Source of the DNA: a virus
DNA length: 64,000 bases
Virus record (IMG/VR): IMGVR_UViG_3300033990_000306
Location: 24,475-88,474 of that record
Strand: one strand, 5' to 3'
Positions 17,713 to 26,220 of this stretch are shown one piece after another. Within the stretch, counting starts at the first letter, position 1, and each line of letters starts with the position of its first letter. The notes beneath the pieces were generated by a model that was not told where the DNA came from, ran no database searches, and saw only the letters and a list, made by a program, of their open reading frames with translations. The position numbers and the translations under genes are program-made.

Positions 17713-18279
17713 ATGACAGATATATTGAATGAGTTTGGAAAAGCCGCAGAAGGAATAACTATATTGGCTGTAATACTGTCTTTGTTTGTTGGACTGCCTT
17801 TCTTTGTTGTTAGAATGTTTTATAGACTAAGCAGGTATTCTTTGAGAATTGGGGCTATACTTGGGTTAATAATGTTAGTTATATTCTGGGAAGTTAGTAA
17901 TATATTTTTAGCCGCTTCTAATTTGACTTGGTTTGGAGATATATTTTATATTTACTTTTTTGGCATATTTATAGGCATTGGTATATCAATTATATATGCT
18001 ATGGGTCAAAGAGAGAATGGAGATTGTAATTATTATAGTAAGGTTCCTAGTAATTTTGGAGCAGACTTTCTATATTTTATTTTAGCGGTAGTGCCATTCT
18101 TCTTTTATGGAGTAATGACTTTGCTTAATTATAATTATGTTGGAGTTTGGGCGGCAGTAGACTATGTATTATTAATTTGGGGTATTATAGGAATATTAAT
18201 AGGAACATTGCTAGAAGTTATTGAAATGATAGCTAACTCGGAATATAAGAAGAATTTGCATAAAAGTGTTCCTTCATAA
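17713..18279 (+). CDS. Multi-pass membrane protein between chaperone and tape measure
   Basis: 188 residues with about five hydrophobic spans (LAVILSLFVGLPFFVV, GAILGLIMLVIFW, IFYIYFFGIFIGIGISII, FILAVVPFFFYGVM and YVLLIWGIIGILIGTLL). It has its own promoter. Membrane proteins are uncommon at this place in tail modules. It might act in genome entry, lysis or tail-membrane contact; the sequence gives no further clue. Confidence 0.55.
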   Translation: MTDILNEFGKAAEGITILAVILSLFVGLPFFVVRMFYRLSRYSLRIGAILGLIMLVIFWEVSNIFLAASNLTWFGDIFYIYFFGIFIGIGISIIYAMGQRENGDCNYYSKVPSNFGADFLYFILAVVPFFFYGVMTLLNYNYVGVWAAVDYVLLIWGIIGILIGTLLEVIEMIANSEYKKNLHKSVPS

Positions 18280-18280
18280 A

Positions 18281-18309
18281 GTTTATAATAGACTTTATAA
18301 TAAGCAGTC
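18281..18309 (+). promoter_or_regulatory. TATA promoter of the tape-measure gene
   Basis: GTTTATAATA at 18281-18290 lies 28-29 bases before GTG 18310; no Shine-Dalgarno, so probably leaderless. Confidence 0.45.
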
Positions 18310-19398
18310 GTGGCAGAAAAGGTTCAAGTAAAAGTATCTATAGTTACTGATGATAAAGATGTAAACGTATTAAAGTCAAAGCTTTCTAAAGCTCTTAGTG
18401 GGGTTATTGGCGATGATATGGTTAAGGGTGCTTCTCTTATTGGGCAGTCTCTTAAAACTGGAGTTGTTAAGAATTTAGAAAATGTTTATAGTAGAATTAG
18501 AAATATTCTTGGGAAAACATTTAATGTTAAAGTTAGTGGAGAAGTTAAGGAAGCTAAAGTTGGAGTACCTAAACTACCTAAAGAAGAAGAGAAGAAGAAA
18601 GGAGAGGAAGCTTCTAAAGGAGGAAACAAATTATTAGCAGGGGTAGCTAGTATAGCCGCAGGAATTTTTGGAATTATAACACAACTTAAACCAGTTAGAA
18701 TAATACTTGATGCTATAGGGAATATGTTTCAGTTAATATTTTTGCCTATAGGTTTAATTTTAATGGCTTTCTTAGCACCAGTATTAATGGGACTAGCTAG
18801 TATTATAAGTAGCAAAACTTTTCAGGGAATTTTAACTCAGGTTATTAAGTTTGTAACATTTATGTTTACTATTTCTCCGACAATAATTAAAGGAATAGGG
18901 GCAGTATTTAAAGAAGTTTTTACTCCGGCTGTAAATATACTTAGGGCTACTTATGACATCTTTAGGTCTGACATAGTACAAATTATAGGTTATGTAAACG
19001 CTTTGAATAGTATAGTACATAATGGTCTTGGAGAGCTAGGTAATTTTATTTTGAGTTTGCCTGTAAGAATATATAATTATTTTGTGGGGTTGTTTAATGA
19101 CTTAGTAAAGAATTTTGTTTCTGGTATAGTTGGAGTATTTTCTGGGTTTGCTAATAAACTTAATCCTGTCTCGTGGTTTTCTAGTTTGCCTCACTTAGCT
19201 AATGGAGGGGCAATAGTTTCTGGAGGGTTAGCTGTTCTTCATTCGGGAGAAACAGTAGTGCCAGCTAATCAGAGTTTTGGTGGGCATACTTTTAATATAA
19301 CAATTAATGGAAGTAATAGTATGCAGTCACCTAAAGATTTTGCTAATCAGGTAATGCTTGAAATAGAAAAGAGAACAGGGAGATTACAAAGATGGTAA
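18310..19398 (+). CDS. Tail tape measure protein
   Basis: 362 residues from GTG 18310. A charged helical N-terminus (VLKSKLSKALSGVIGDD) and a Lys/Glu-rich linker precede two long hydrophobic helices at ~120-190 (LIFLPIGLILMAFLAPVLMG). The C-terminus NGGAIVSGGLAVLHSGETVV is the Gly-rich motif seen at the end of many tape measures. At about 0.15 nm per residue this predicts a short tail near 50 nm, if the whole chain spans the tube. It follows the tail chaperone in the usual order. The stop overlaps the next start. Confidence 0.75.
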   Translation: MAEKVQVKVSIVTDDKDVNVLKSKLSKALSGVIGDDMVKGASLIGQSLKTGVVKNLENVYSRIRNILGKTFNVKVSGEVKEAKVGVPKLPKEEEKKKGEEASKGGNKLLAGVASIAAGIFGIITQLKPVRIILDAIGNMFQLIFLPIGLILMAFLAPVLMGLASIISSKTFQGILTQVIKFVTFMFTISPTIIKGIGAVFKEVFTPAVNILRATYDIFRSDIVQIIGYVNALNSIVHNGLGELGNFILSLPVRIYNYFVGLFNDLVKNFVSGIVGVFSGFANKLNPVSWFSSLPHLANGGAIVSGGLAVLHSGETVVPANQSFGGHTFNITINGSNSMQSPKDFANQVMLEIEKRTGRLQRW

Positions 19399-19931
19399 GT
19401 GATAGTACAATTCAGAGTTACTTAATGAGAATAGATGAAACTTTGCCTACTACTTCACAATTTTATGGTAATGCTAGTTATGACTCTAACGTGGCTATAG
19501 GAACAGTAGACCATTACCCTTTCTATTCTAATTTGCTTGGGCTTACTACAAAATATACAGCTTCTTATGGTTTAACTCAAATGCCTATACCAACACAAAA
19601 TACTCCTTTCTTACTAAACTTTACGGGTCCTTCATTGGCTATTGCATTGAATTGGGAGAGTGTACAAATGTTGGATGTTGCATTTATGTTGGAGTTTTTT
19701 ACTACGGCTAATCCTTCTGCGAAAATAGTATATGATGTTACTAATGTTTGGGGAGCTTCTAGTAGTACTAACAATATAATTACTGAGAAGTATAATTTTA
19801 ATAACCAGATTTTAGGTAGTGGGTATATGAGGTTTAATGGAGTAGTTAATGAGTTTACTGTAGAGGAAGATGCTGGGGCTATTAAGTGGAGATATAGTAT
19901 GACCATATTTATTGGAGAGGTTTTGGGCTAA
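19392..19931 (+). CDS. Putative distal tail protein
   Basis: 179 residues, beta-rich, starting seven bases inside the tape-measure end and overlapping the hub start by one base. Segments such as LNWESVQMLDVAFMLEFF and MRFNGVVNEFTVEEDAGAIKWRYSM fit a distal-tail or tail-tip adaptor. The assignment rests on gene order between tape measure and hub. Confidence 0.5.
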   Translation: MVSDSTIQSYLMRIDETLPTTSQFYGNASYDSNVAIGTVDHYPFYSNLLGLTTKYTASYGLTQMPIPTQNTPFLLNFTGPSLAIALNWESVQMLDVAFMLEFFTTANPSAKIVYDVTNVWGASSSTNNIITEKYNFNNQILGSGYMRFNGVVNEFTVEEDAGAIKWRYSMTIFIGEVLG

Positions 19932-22900
19932 TGGGAAGAACAACAACACAAGTTAGTTTGGGAGTAGCTGGTGGAGATAACGCAACTATATATGGGTTTA
20001 TAAATGGAGTTCAAATAAGTAGTTTAAGTACTGTTACTGGTACTATTGCTACAACTAGAGCTTATTATAGTTCGACTATTTCTCCTCAGAATTTTTCTGT
20101 AGAAGTAGAAGTAGATAATACTGGACAATATAAGTCAGCTTCTAAGAATGTTTGGGTAATTTCTGGTACTACATTATTGTGGGGAGATAATACAAGTGGT
20201 TCAGTTTTTACTGGGTATGGTTGGTTTTCAGTAGCTTCGACTACTGGTGTTGGGTTTAAGAGTACTTCATATGTTAAGAATGGAAACCCTATGAATGTTG
20301 GAAATACATATTGTTTTGCAGTAGAAAATGTTACTGGAATAGCTCCATTTACTACTACGTGGAATGGAGATAGTTCAATAAAAGGAACTACTTATTGTGT
20401 AGTAATAGAACATCCCCAGACTGCGTATAATGCTAGTGTAGAAGTAAAAGCTAGTAATGGGACTAATAAGGTGGAGTACAGTCAATCTTATAACCCAGCT
20501 ACTACTTTGCCATATTCCAACTCTATTGGTATAACAGTAAGTGAAAGTACTACTATAGCTATAGTTGGAGCAGATGTAGGTATTAAATTTACTGTAAGTA
20601 CAGTTCAGGATAATGCATATCCTTATGAGTATTTAACTTATTATACAGACCTTAATGGTACTACATTTGTCAGCACTACAGTTATAAGTAATTCTACTGA
20701 TAATGCTTCTACTACATTTACTATAAGTCCTACCTCAAGCCCAAACGACAATAGTTTAGGAAGATATGAGCTTAAGTTTGCTTATAAAGATTATTATAGT
20801 AATTATAGTACAAGTTCAGTTTATTCTTTTCAAGTAATAAATATATTTGGGGCGGTATTAACGGTTTCTGATGTTGGAGAATTAGCTAATAGTACTTCTT
20901 CGACTAAATGGTATTATTTGTCTCCTTTGGAAAATCCTTTATTTTTGACTTATATTCAATGGAGACAGAACGCTATAGTGCAAACTAATTTTTCTTATGC
21001 TTTTTATACTAATAATATTCCAAGTAAGTCTATATTAGCTTCTACAGTTGTTCTTTCTTCTACTAGTCCTCCGGTCTTTTCAATACTAGGGGCTAATTAT
21101 ACTGACAGAGTTAACGCTACAACTTATGTATTTTCTGTAATGGCAAATAGAATTAGTACTACTCCGAGTTATTCTACTTCAAACTTAATAGGACTATTTT
21201 GGAATGACCCACTAACAGTTTCAATTTCTACTACATTAGTCGAAGGTACGGCTGGGGTTAAACTTAGTACTACTCTTAGAGCTTATGGTTATGGTGGAGG
21301 GGTTGCGACAGCTTATGATTATACTTGGTATAAGAATGGGGTTAGTACTGGGGTTAAAACTTCTACTTATTCAATTAGTACTACTTATAATGTTGGGCAA
21401 AATTATGTTTTATTCGCTTTAGTAGAGTCAGTTGAGACTAAAGAGTCATTGTCTACTTCTCCGGTTAATGTTGTTATTAAGTCTCCAGTTAGTGTTACTA
21501 TTAGTCCTTCTAGTTTGAGTGGGGGAATTGTAGGGAGGCAATATTCTTTTTATGCTAATGTGAGCGGTGGAGTGAGTCCTTATGATTATACTTGGTTTTA
21601 TTCTTCAACAGCAAATGTAGTTGGGAGTACACTTAGTTTGAATTTTAGTACTACTATAGCTGGGAGTAATATATTAGGGGTTAGTGTGAAAGACAAAAAT
21701 GGGTCTGGAGATAAGGTTACTATTAATACTTCGTTTTATGATTATCCTACTTCTGTATTAAGTGCCAACAAGAGTATAGTTTTGACTAGTTCTACAGTAA
21801 CATTTACTGATGTTTCTCAGGGGAGTTCTAATTTTAATTATGCTTTCTATGTTAATGGTATTGAGAAGAGTAGTGGGAGTGGGGCTAATTTTAGTTTTAG
21901 TACTACTGCTACAGGAACATATAACGTTTATTGTCAGGTAGAAGACTTAGACACTCACGTAGTTCAGGACAGTAATATAATTCAAATACAGGTAGTTCAA
22001 GGTATTGGGGCAGAAGTTAAAGTTCAATATTCTACTACAGTAGTAACAGTACCTGATGCTTTTATGGTTAATGGAGTATATGGGTTTCCACCATATAGTT
22101 ATACTTGGTATTACAATACTAGTGAAAGTACTTCGGGGGCAATATTAATTTCTAGTACTCAGGTAATGAATTTTAGTACTACTGTTGCAGGACTTTATTA
22201 TGTGTTTGCACACGTGAGTGATTCTGCTTTACATTCTATTAATAGTTCTTTCGTAGAAATAAAAGAAGTGAATAAGCCTTCAGTTAGTATAAGTGGTCCT
22301 ACTTTGGGAAATACAAACGTAGTAATAACTTGGAGTTCTAATATTGTGGACGGAAGTGGAAATTATTCTTATACTTGGTACTTAGACGGAAAAACAAATA
22401 TTTCTAACGGAAACTTTACTAGCTCTACTTTTAGTACTACATTTACTAGTGACGGTACTTATACTATAAACTTGGAGGTATATGACAAAGGTTACAGGTA
22501 TACTTTGCCTTTGAGTAACACTATTACTTTATTAGTAGCTCCAGTTGCTACATTGACTTTAAATATAAAGGACACTCTTACTATGCATAATTATTTAACA
22601 GGAACAAAAACTTCCACTTCAGCTTCTCCTTCAACAACTTCATTACCTTTTACAGTACTAGTAAACGGTAGAAATGTTCACGCTATGAATATTTCTTCTG
22701 AGCGAAATATTGATGTAGCCGGAGAATTAGATTTTACTGTAGTTAAAAGGTATATGTATAGTACTACTAATGGAAGTACTACCTTTATGACAGTAGGAAG
22801 TCCAGTTCAATTTTACTTATATAACAATTTAGTATTTAGTGGAGTAGTTAATAATATTAATATGCAGAGTAATATGCAGTATAAAGTTCAGGCATATGAC

Positions 22901-23725
22901 GGACTATATTATTTAGCTGGTACTAGACTTCAAACAAATGTAGGGTCTCCTTATAGTCCAGTAGATTTAGCTACTATGTTCGGGAAGTTAGTTAGTTATT
23001 CTACAGTTAATTATGACACTTCGAATATTGGTTATGGAGGGTTTTCTGCTGAAGTTTTTAGTACACAATCTTTCTATTATGAGTTATTACAATTAGCAAC
23101 AATACTCGGTTATGGAACGTACTTGGACAATAGTAACACTTTGCACTTGCAACCTCTGTTAGGGGCAAATTCTACCACTATAGTTGAAAACGTAAATTGT
23201 ATTTTCAGTACTACAGTAAATGATACTAATTACTTTTATAACACAGTTAATTTAATAGCAAACTCTTTACAGACTACAACTGTATGCAGTACTACTAATT
23301 CTTTTACAACCTGCCAAAAATTTAGTACTACAGTTCTTAGTTCAACAGTAGCTTCAGTTAATATAAGTGGGGCTTCTGCTACAGCGAAGAAGGTTGATTT
23401 AAGTTGGTTAAGTGTTAATGGAGGAGGTACTTGGGCTAATGGTATGTCTGTTTCTTTGGAGAATTTAGCTAATGTAGCTTTGAGTAGGTTTGAAGAGGGT
23501 TATAGAGAGATAGATGTATGGTATAGTTTGAGTGCGACTAATGCTACAACTTTTCTTAATGTAGGGAGTAATGTTAATATTACGGCAAAATTTGTTGATG
23601 GGAGAGAATGGAATAATTTATTTATTTCACAAGTTAATATAGATTCGACAGGGTTGTATTTGACATTGGTTAATTTCCCGAAAGATATATGGAGTCAAAT
23701 TTCAAGCGTAACAGCTTATTCCTAA
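19931..23725 (+). CDS. Large tail fibre/baseplate hub protein with Ig/PKD-like repeats
   Basis: 1264 residues. The N-terminal ~880 residues are a string of Ig- or PKD-like beta domains, each with a YDYTWF or YSYTWY strand, a FSTT turn and a terminal strand such as GVSVKD or CQVED. Such domains typically bind surface glycans or extend fibres. From ~890 (LPFTVLVNGRNVHAMNI) the chain resembles a phage hub (gp27/gpD-like): VQFYLYNNLVFSGVVNNI, YKVQAYDGLYYLAGTRLQ and YELLQLATILGYGTYLD. It would link the tail tip to receptor recognition. Ser-Thr-Thr strings are abundant, and numerous NxS/T sites could be glycosylated. Confidence 0.7.
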   Translation: MGRTTTQVSLGVAGGDNATIYGFINGVQISSLSTVTGTIATTRAYYSSTISPQNFSVEVEVDNTGQYKSASKNVWVISGTTLLWGDNTSGSVFTGYGWFSVASTTGVGFKSTSYVKNGNPMNVGNTYCFAVENVTGIAPFTTTWNGDSSIKGTTYCVVIEHPQTAYNASVEVKASNGTNKVEYSQSYNPATTLPYSNSIGITVSESTTIAIVGADVGIKFTVSTVQDNAYPYEYLTYYTDLNGTTFVSTTVISNSTDNASTTFTISPTSSPNDNSLGRYELKFAYKDYYSNYSTSSVYSFQVINIFGAVLTVSDVGELANSTSSTKWYYLSPLENPLFLTYIQWRQNAIVQTNFSYAFYTNNIPSKSILASTVVLSSTSPPVFSILGANYTDRVNATTYVFSVMANRISTTPSYSTSNLIGLFWNDPLTVSISTTLVEGTAGVKLSTTLRAYGYGGGVATAYDYTWYKNGVSTGVKTSTYSISTTYNVGQNYVLFALVESVETKESLSTSPVNVVIKSPVSVTISPSSLSGGIVGRQYSFYANVSGGVSPYDYTWFYSSTANVVGSTLSLNFSTTIAGSNILGVSVKDKNGSGDKVTINTSFYDYPTSVLSANKSIVLTSSTVTFTDVSQGSSNFNYAFYVNGIEKSSGSGANFSFSTTATGTYNVYCQVEDLDTHVVQDSNIIQIQVVQGIGAEVKVQYSTTVVTVPDAFMVNGVYGFPPYSYTWYYNTSESTSGAILISSTQVMNFSTTVAGLYYVFAHVSDSALHSINSSFVEIKEVNKPSVSISGPTLGNTNVVITWSSNIVDGSGNYSYTWYLDGKTNISNGNFTSSTFSTTFTSDGTYTINLEVYDKGYRYTLPLSNTITLLVAPVATLTLNIKDTLTMHNYLTGTKTSTSASPSTTSLPFTVLVNGRNVHAMNISSERNIDVAGELDFTVVKRYMYSTTNGSTTFMTVGSPVQFYLYNNLVFSGVVNNINMQSNMQYKVQAYDGLYYLAGTRLQTNVGSPYSPVDLATMFGKLVSYSTVNYDTSNIGYGGFSAEVFSTQSFYYELLQLATILGYGTYLDNSNTLHLQPLLGANSTTIVENVNCIFSTTVNDTNYFYNTVNLIANSLQTTTVCSTTNSFTTCQKFSTTVLSSTVASVNISGASATAKKVDLSWLSVNGGGTWANGMSVSLENLANVALSRFEEGYREIDVWYSLSATNATTFLNVGSNVNITAKFVDGREWNNLFISQVNIDSTGLYLTLVNFPKDIWSQISSVTAYS

Positions 23726-23772
23726 GAATTTTTAAATATTATATACCGATAGGGAAAAAGGAGGAAAATGAA

Positions 23773-24084
23773 ATGACAAAAATAGTTGAATTTGAACCAC
23801 CCCCGAAAGAAGAGCCAAAAGAGAAGTATCTGAAGCCTATAGAGGTACTCAATATACCAATAATAATTGAGTCCTACAGTATAGAGAAGAGACCCGGCAG
23901 GAAAGGAGATTACGATAATCTCATTCTTGTAACAGACAAAGGAAAAATACAGACAGGGGCTAAAGTTCTAGTAAAACAAATACTAGCAAAAAAAGATGTA
24001 TTTGAGAATGGCAACAAGCTTCGGGCAATAATAAAGACGAAAACCTCACCAGCAGGTACATATTATTATTTCGAGAAACCATAA
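23773..24084 (+). CDS. Hypothetical protein at the head of the replication module, OB-like
   Basis: 103 residues from ATG 23773, chosen for AAGGAGG just upstream; the open frame begins earlier at 23689 inside the hub gene. An acidic Pro-rich N-terminus is followed by a beta-rich core (PIIIESYSIEKRPGRKGDY, NLILVTDKGKIQTGAKVL) compatible with a small nucleic-acid-binding OB fold. It precedes SWIM, RadA-like and primase genes. A TATA-like ATTTTTAAATATTATATAC lies at ~23730. Function not recognised. Confidence 0.5.
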   Translation: MTKIVEFEPPPKEEPKEKYLKPIEVLNIPIIIESYSIEKRPGRKGDYDNLILVTDKGKIQTGAKVLVKQILAKKDVFENGNKLRAIIKTKTSPAGTYYYFEKP

Positions 24085-24095
24085 GAGTAATAATT

Positions 24096-24287
24096 ATGCG
24101 TTGGTATGTGTTACTTCAAGCTAAAGATATTAATTTATTTTTAGTTGAAGGAAACACAAAAAATTATTTTGTTAGTGAAAACAGTTTCGGAGAGTGGAGA
24201 TGCACTTGTCCGAGTTTTTTATTTAGGAGTAAGGAGTGTAAGCATATTCTTCAAATTAAAGAAGAATTAAATAAGGAAAAACAATAG
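24096..24287 (+). CDS. SWIM zinc-finger protein
   Basis: 63 residues. C36-x-C38-x9-C48-x-H50 (RCTCPSFLFRSKECKHI) is the SWIM zinc finger, a DNA- or protein-binding motif often found with recombinases of the RadA/Rad51 family. The RadA-like gene follows directly, which supports a recombination-mediator role by analogy with Shu2/SWSAP1-type proteins. Confidence 0.75.
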   Translation: MRWYVLLQAKDINLFLVEGNTKNYFVSENSFGEWRCTCPSFLFRSKECKHILQIKEELNKEKQ

Positions 24288-24308
24288 AGAAAGAACGGAG
24301 AAGTTATT

Positions 24309-25127
24309 ATGATAGAGAGTTATTTGAGCGGAATTAATAAGTTGATAGGTAAAGGCTACGAAGAACAAGAAATATACGCTTTGTATGGAGAGCCTAATGT
24401 TGGCAAAACTACTTTTCTTATAGGAGAAATTGCTAGTTTAATTAGTAAGGGCTATAGAGTAGTTTGGATTGACACAGAAGGAGGCTTTAAAGGAGTATGG
24501 GAAAAATGGTTTCCTTTGTATAAAACTAAGTATGGGTTGAAAGATAGTGACGATGATAAGTTTCTTTATCATAAGGCTTTTACAGTAGAGGAATTTGTAA
24601 AGTACTTGGGTTATAATATTTCCGTAGAGTATGACAAGAATAAAATAAACGTTTCTCTAGGTGGGAAAGTTGACGAGAAAGAAACAATATATGAGAAGTT
24701 TGGTAAGTTGAAAGGAAAGGTAGCTGTGGTTGTTGATAGTTTTTCTTCACCAATTAAGTTACAGTTTACTGGGAATGTTCAGAATTTTAGTGGAAGGGCT
24801 GATGCTGAAAGTATAATGCTATATGGACTAATGCAGTATATGGAAAAGACTAATGCTTTTTCAATAATAACTAATCATTCGAGTAAGAATCCTACTGACA
24901 TATTCCATAACAATCCTACTATGAGGGGCGGAAAGACAATACAGTATTACAGTAAGCATATACTTTACTGGGAGAAGCCTCTAAGAAAGACTTGGGCTGA
25001 CTATAGAAAAGTAACAGCAGTAAGGACTCCAATAGCAAGAGATTGGGAATTGTTTAGCTGGATAAAGATTAATGGAACAGCAGGGATGTCAGACTCTTCT
25101 GAAGCAGAGTTAGAATCTATTAAATGA
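24309..25127 (+). CDS. RadA/RadB-like recombinase ATPase
   Basis: 272 residues. Walker A is GEPNVGKTTF (27-36), Walker B is VAVVVDSF (~139-146), and ITNHSSKNP followed by GGKTIQYYSKHILYW matches the distal RecA-fold loop region. It lacks the N-terminal domain of full RadA, so it resembles RadB or phage-type RecA-like proteins used in strand exchange or replication restart. It lies between a SWIM protein and the primase. Start ATG 24309. Confidence 0.8.
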   Translation: MIESYLSGINKLIGKGYEEQEIYALYGEPNVGKTTFLIGEIASLISKGYRVVWIDTEGGFKGVWEKWFPLYKTKYGLKDSDDDKFLYHKAFTVEEFVKYLGYNISVEYDKNKINVSLGGKVDEKETIYEKFGKLKGKVAVVVDSFSSPIKLQFTGNVQNFSGRADAESIMLYGLMQYMEKTNAFSIITNHSSKNPTDIFHNNPTMRGGKTIQYYSKHILYWEKPLRKTWADYRKVTAVRTPIARDWELFSWIKINGTAGMSDSSEAELESIK

Positions 25128-25185
25128 AAGAATATGGTGATGACAATGATTTACACCTTTGAAGAGAGAAAACCTTCTCTAATGA

Positions 25186-25203
25186 TTTATAAATTCGAGG
25201 TGA
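25186..25203 (+). promoter_or_regulatory. TATA and ribosome-binding element repeated before key genes
   Basis: TTTATAAAT at 25186-25194 followed by GAGGTGAAT. Almost the same string precedes the terminase gene (35365) and a GAATTATAAATTGGAGGCGAAT version precedes queD (51809-51831), suggesting a shared expression signal. Confidence 0.4.
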
Positions 25204-25212
25204 ATATAATTA

Positions 25213-26220
25213 ATGTTAACTTCTAAAGAATTTTCAGAGAAATTTTCCACACAGATAAATTTGTGGTGTAGAGGAAAGGAAAATGTATTTCCGAGAGAGT
25301 TGGGGTTAAATAGAGTTATAGTTAAGAATGAGGAAGAGTTAATTTCAGGTTGGAAAGATGTGGACGAGTATATGTCTGTCTTTAATTTGAAGCAAAGGTT
25401 TTATGAAAAGTATGACACAATATATTTTGATGTGGACGGAAAGACTAATGGAACAGAAGAAGCCTTTGAGAAAGTTAAGAAAGTCTATAGTAAATTTCCT
25501 CATATAAGTAGATGCTATTATAGTGGAGTAGGTTATCATTTATTTGTTGACTTGCTTTATGAAATAAATGGGAAGGGACTTTACAAAGAATATGTACGGC
25601 AGTTAGTTGAAAAGTATGGAATAAAAGAATATTTAGACCCAAGTGTATTGGGAGACGTTAGTAGAGTAGCTAGAGTACCTAACTCTATAAATTCTAAGAG
25701 TGGGAAAACAATGGTATTAATTGACTTAGCTTCTTTGGGAAAAAGTGATAAACCTGAACAATTAGTTTCAGTAAGTACTACTTCTGTACCTAAAATTTCA
25801 TTTGAGCAACTTAACTTGTTGCCGAATGAAATAGAAGAAAAAAAGAAAATACCAACCCCGAAAGCCGAAATTAGTTGGGAGAGTAAGTATGGAGTTAATT
25901 ACCCTCCTTGTATAACTAATAGTATTAAAATGCTTAGTGAAGAAGGAGAATTAAATCATAGCGAAAGGTTACACTTAGCTACCTTTTTAATTAATATAGG
26001 TAAGGAGAAAGACCTGAGAGAATATTTAAAACTGGCAAATGATTATAGTGAGAGTATAACTGACTACCAGATAAATTATTTGAAGGAGAGAGAAATGTCT
26101 AGCTTTAGTTGTGATAGAGTAGAGGATGATATTTGTAGTTATGTTGGGCGAAAAAGGCTGTGTCCTTTTTATCCTTCTGTAAACGTAGCTGTTAGGAGGT
26201 TAAAGAATGAAACTAGATAA
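25213..26220 (+). CDS. Archaeo-eukaryotic primase with fused PriS- and PriL-like domains
   Basis: 335 residues. Residues ~60-170 are the catalytic PriS-type core: FDVDG with D73 and D75 for metal binding, SGVGYH (104-109), D148 and R151 in LGDVSRVARVP. Residues ~225-325 match the PriL C-terminal iron-sulfur domain: NYPPCI (C233), LNHSERLHLATFL, YQINYL, then C300, C308 and C317, four Cys that could bind 4Fe-4S. So one chain carries both the catalytic and the Fe-S part that cellular archaea split over two subunits, as in some archaeal plasmid primases. It overlaps the polymerase start, suggesting translational coupling. Confidence 0.85.
   Translation: MLTSKEFSEKFSTQINLWCRGKENVFPRELGLNRVIVKNEEELISGWKDVDEYMSVFNLKQRFYEKYDTIYFDVDGKTNGTEEAFEKVKKVYSKFPHISRCYYSGVGYHLFVDLLYEINGKGLYKEYVRQLVEKYGIKEYLDPSVLGDVSRVARVPNSINSKSGKTMVLIDLASLGKSDKPEQLVSVSTTSVPKISFEQLNLLPNEIEEKKKIPTPKAEISWESKYGVNYPPCITNSIKMLSEEGELNHSERLHLATFLINIGKEKDLREYLKLANDYSESITDYQINYLKEREMSSFSCDRVEDDICSYVGRKRLCPFYPSVNVAVRRLKNETR

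Noticed and set aside
23689-23772. Upstream extension of the 23773 gene into the hub gene
   Set aside because: The extension overlaps the hub C-terminus in another frame, and AAGGAGG sits directly before ATG 23773.
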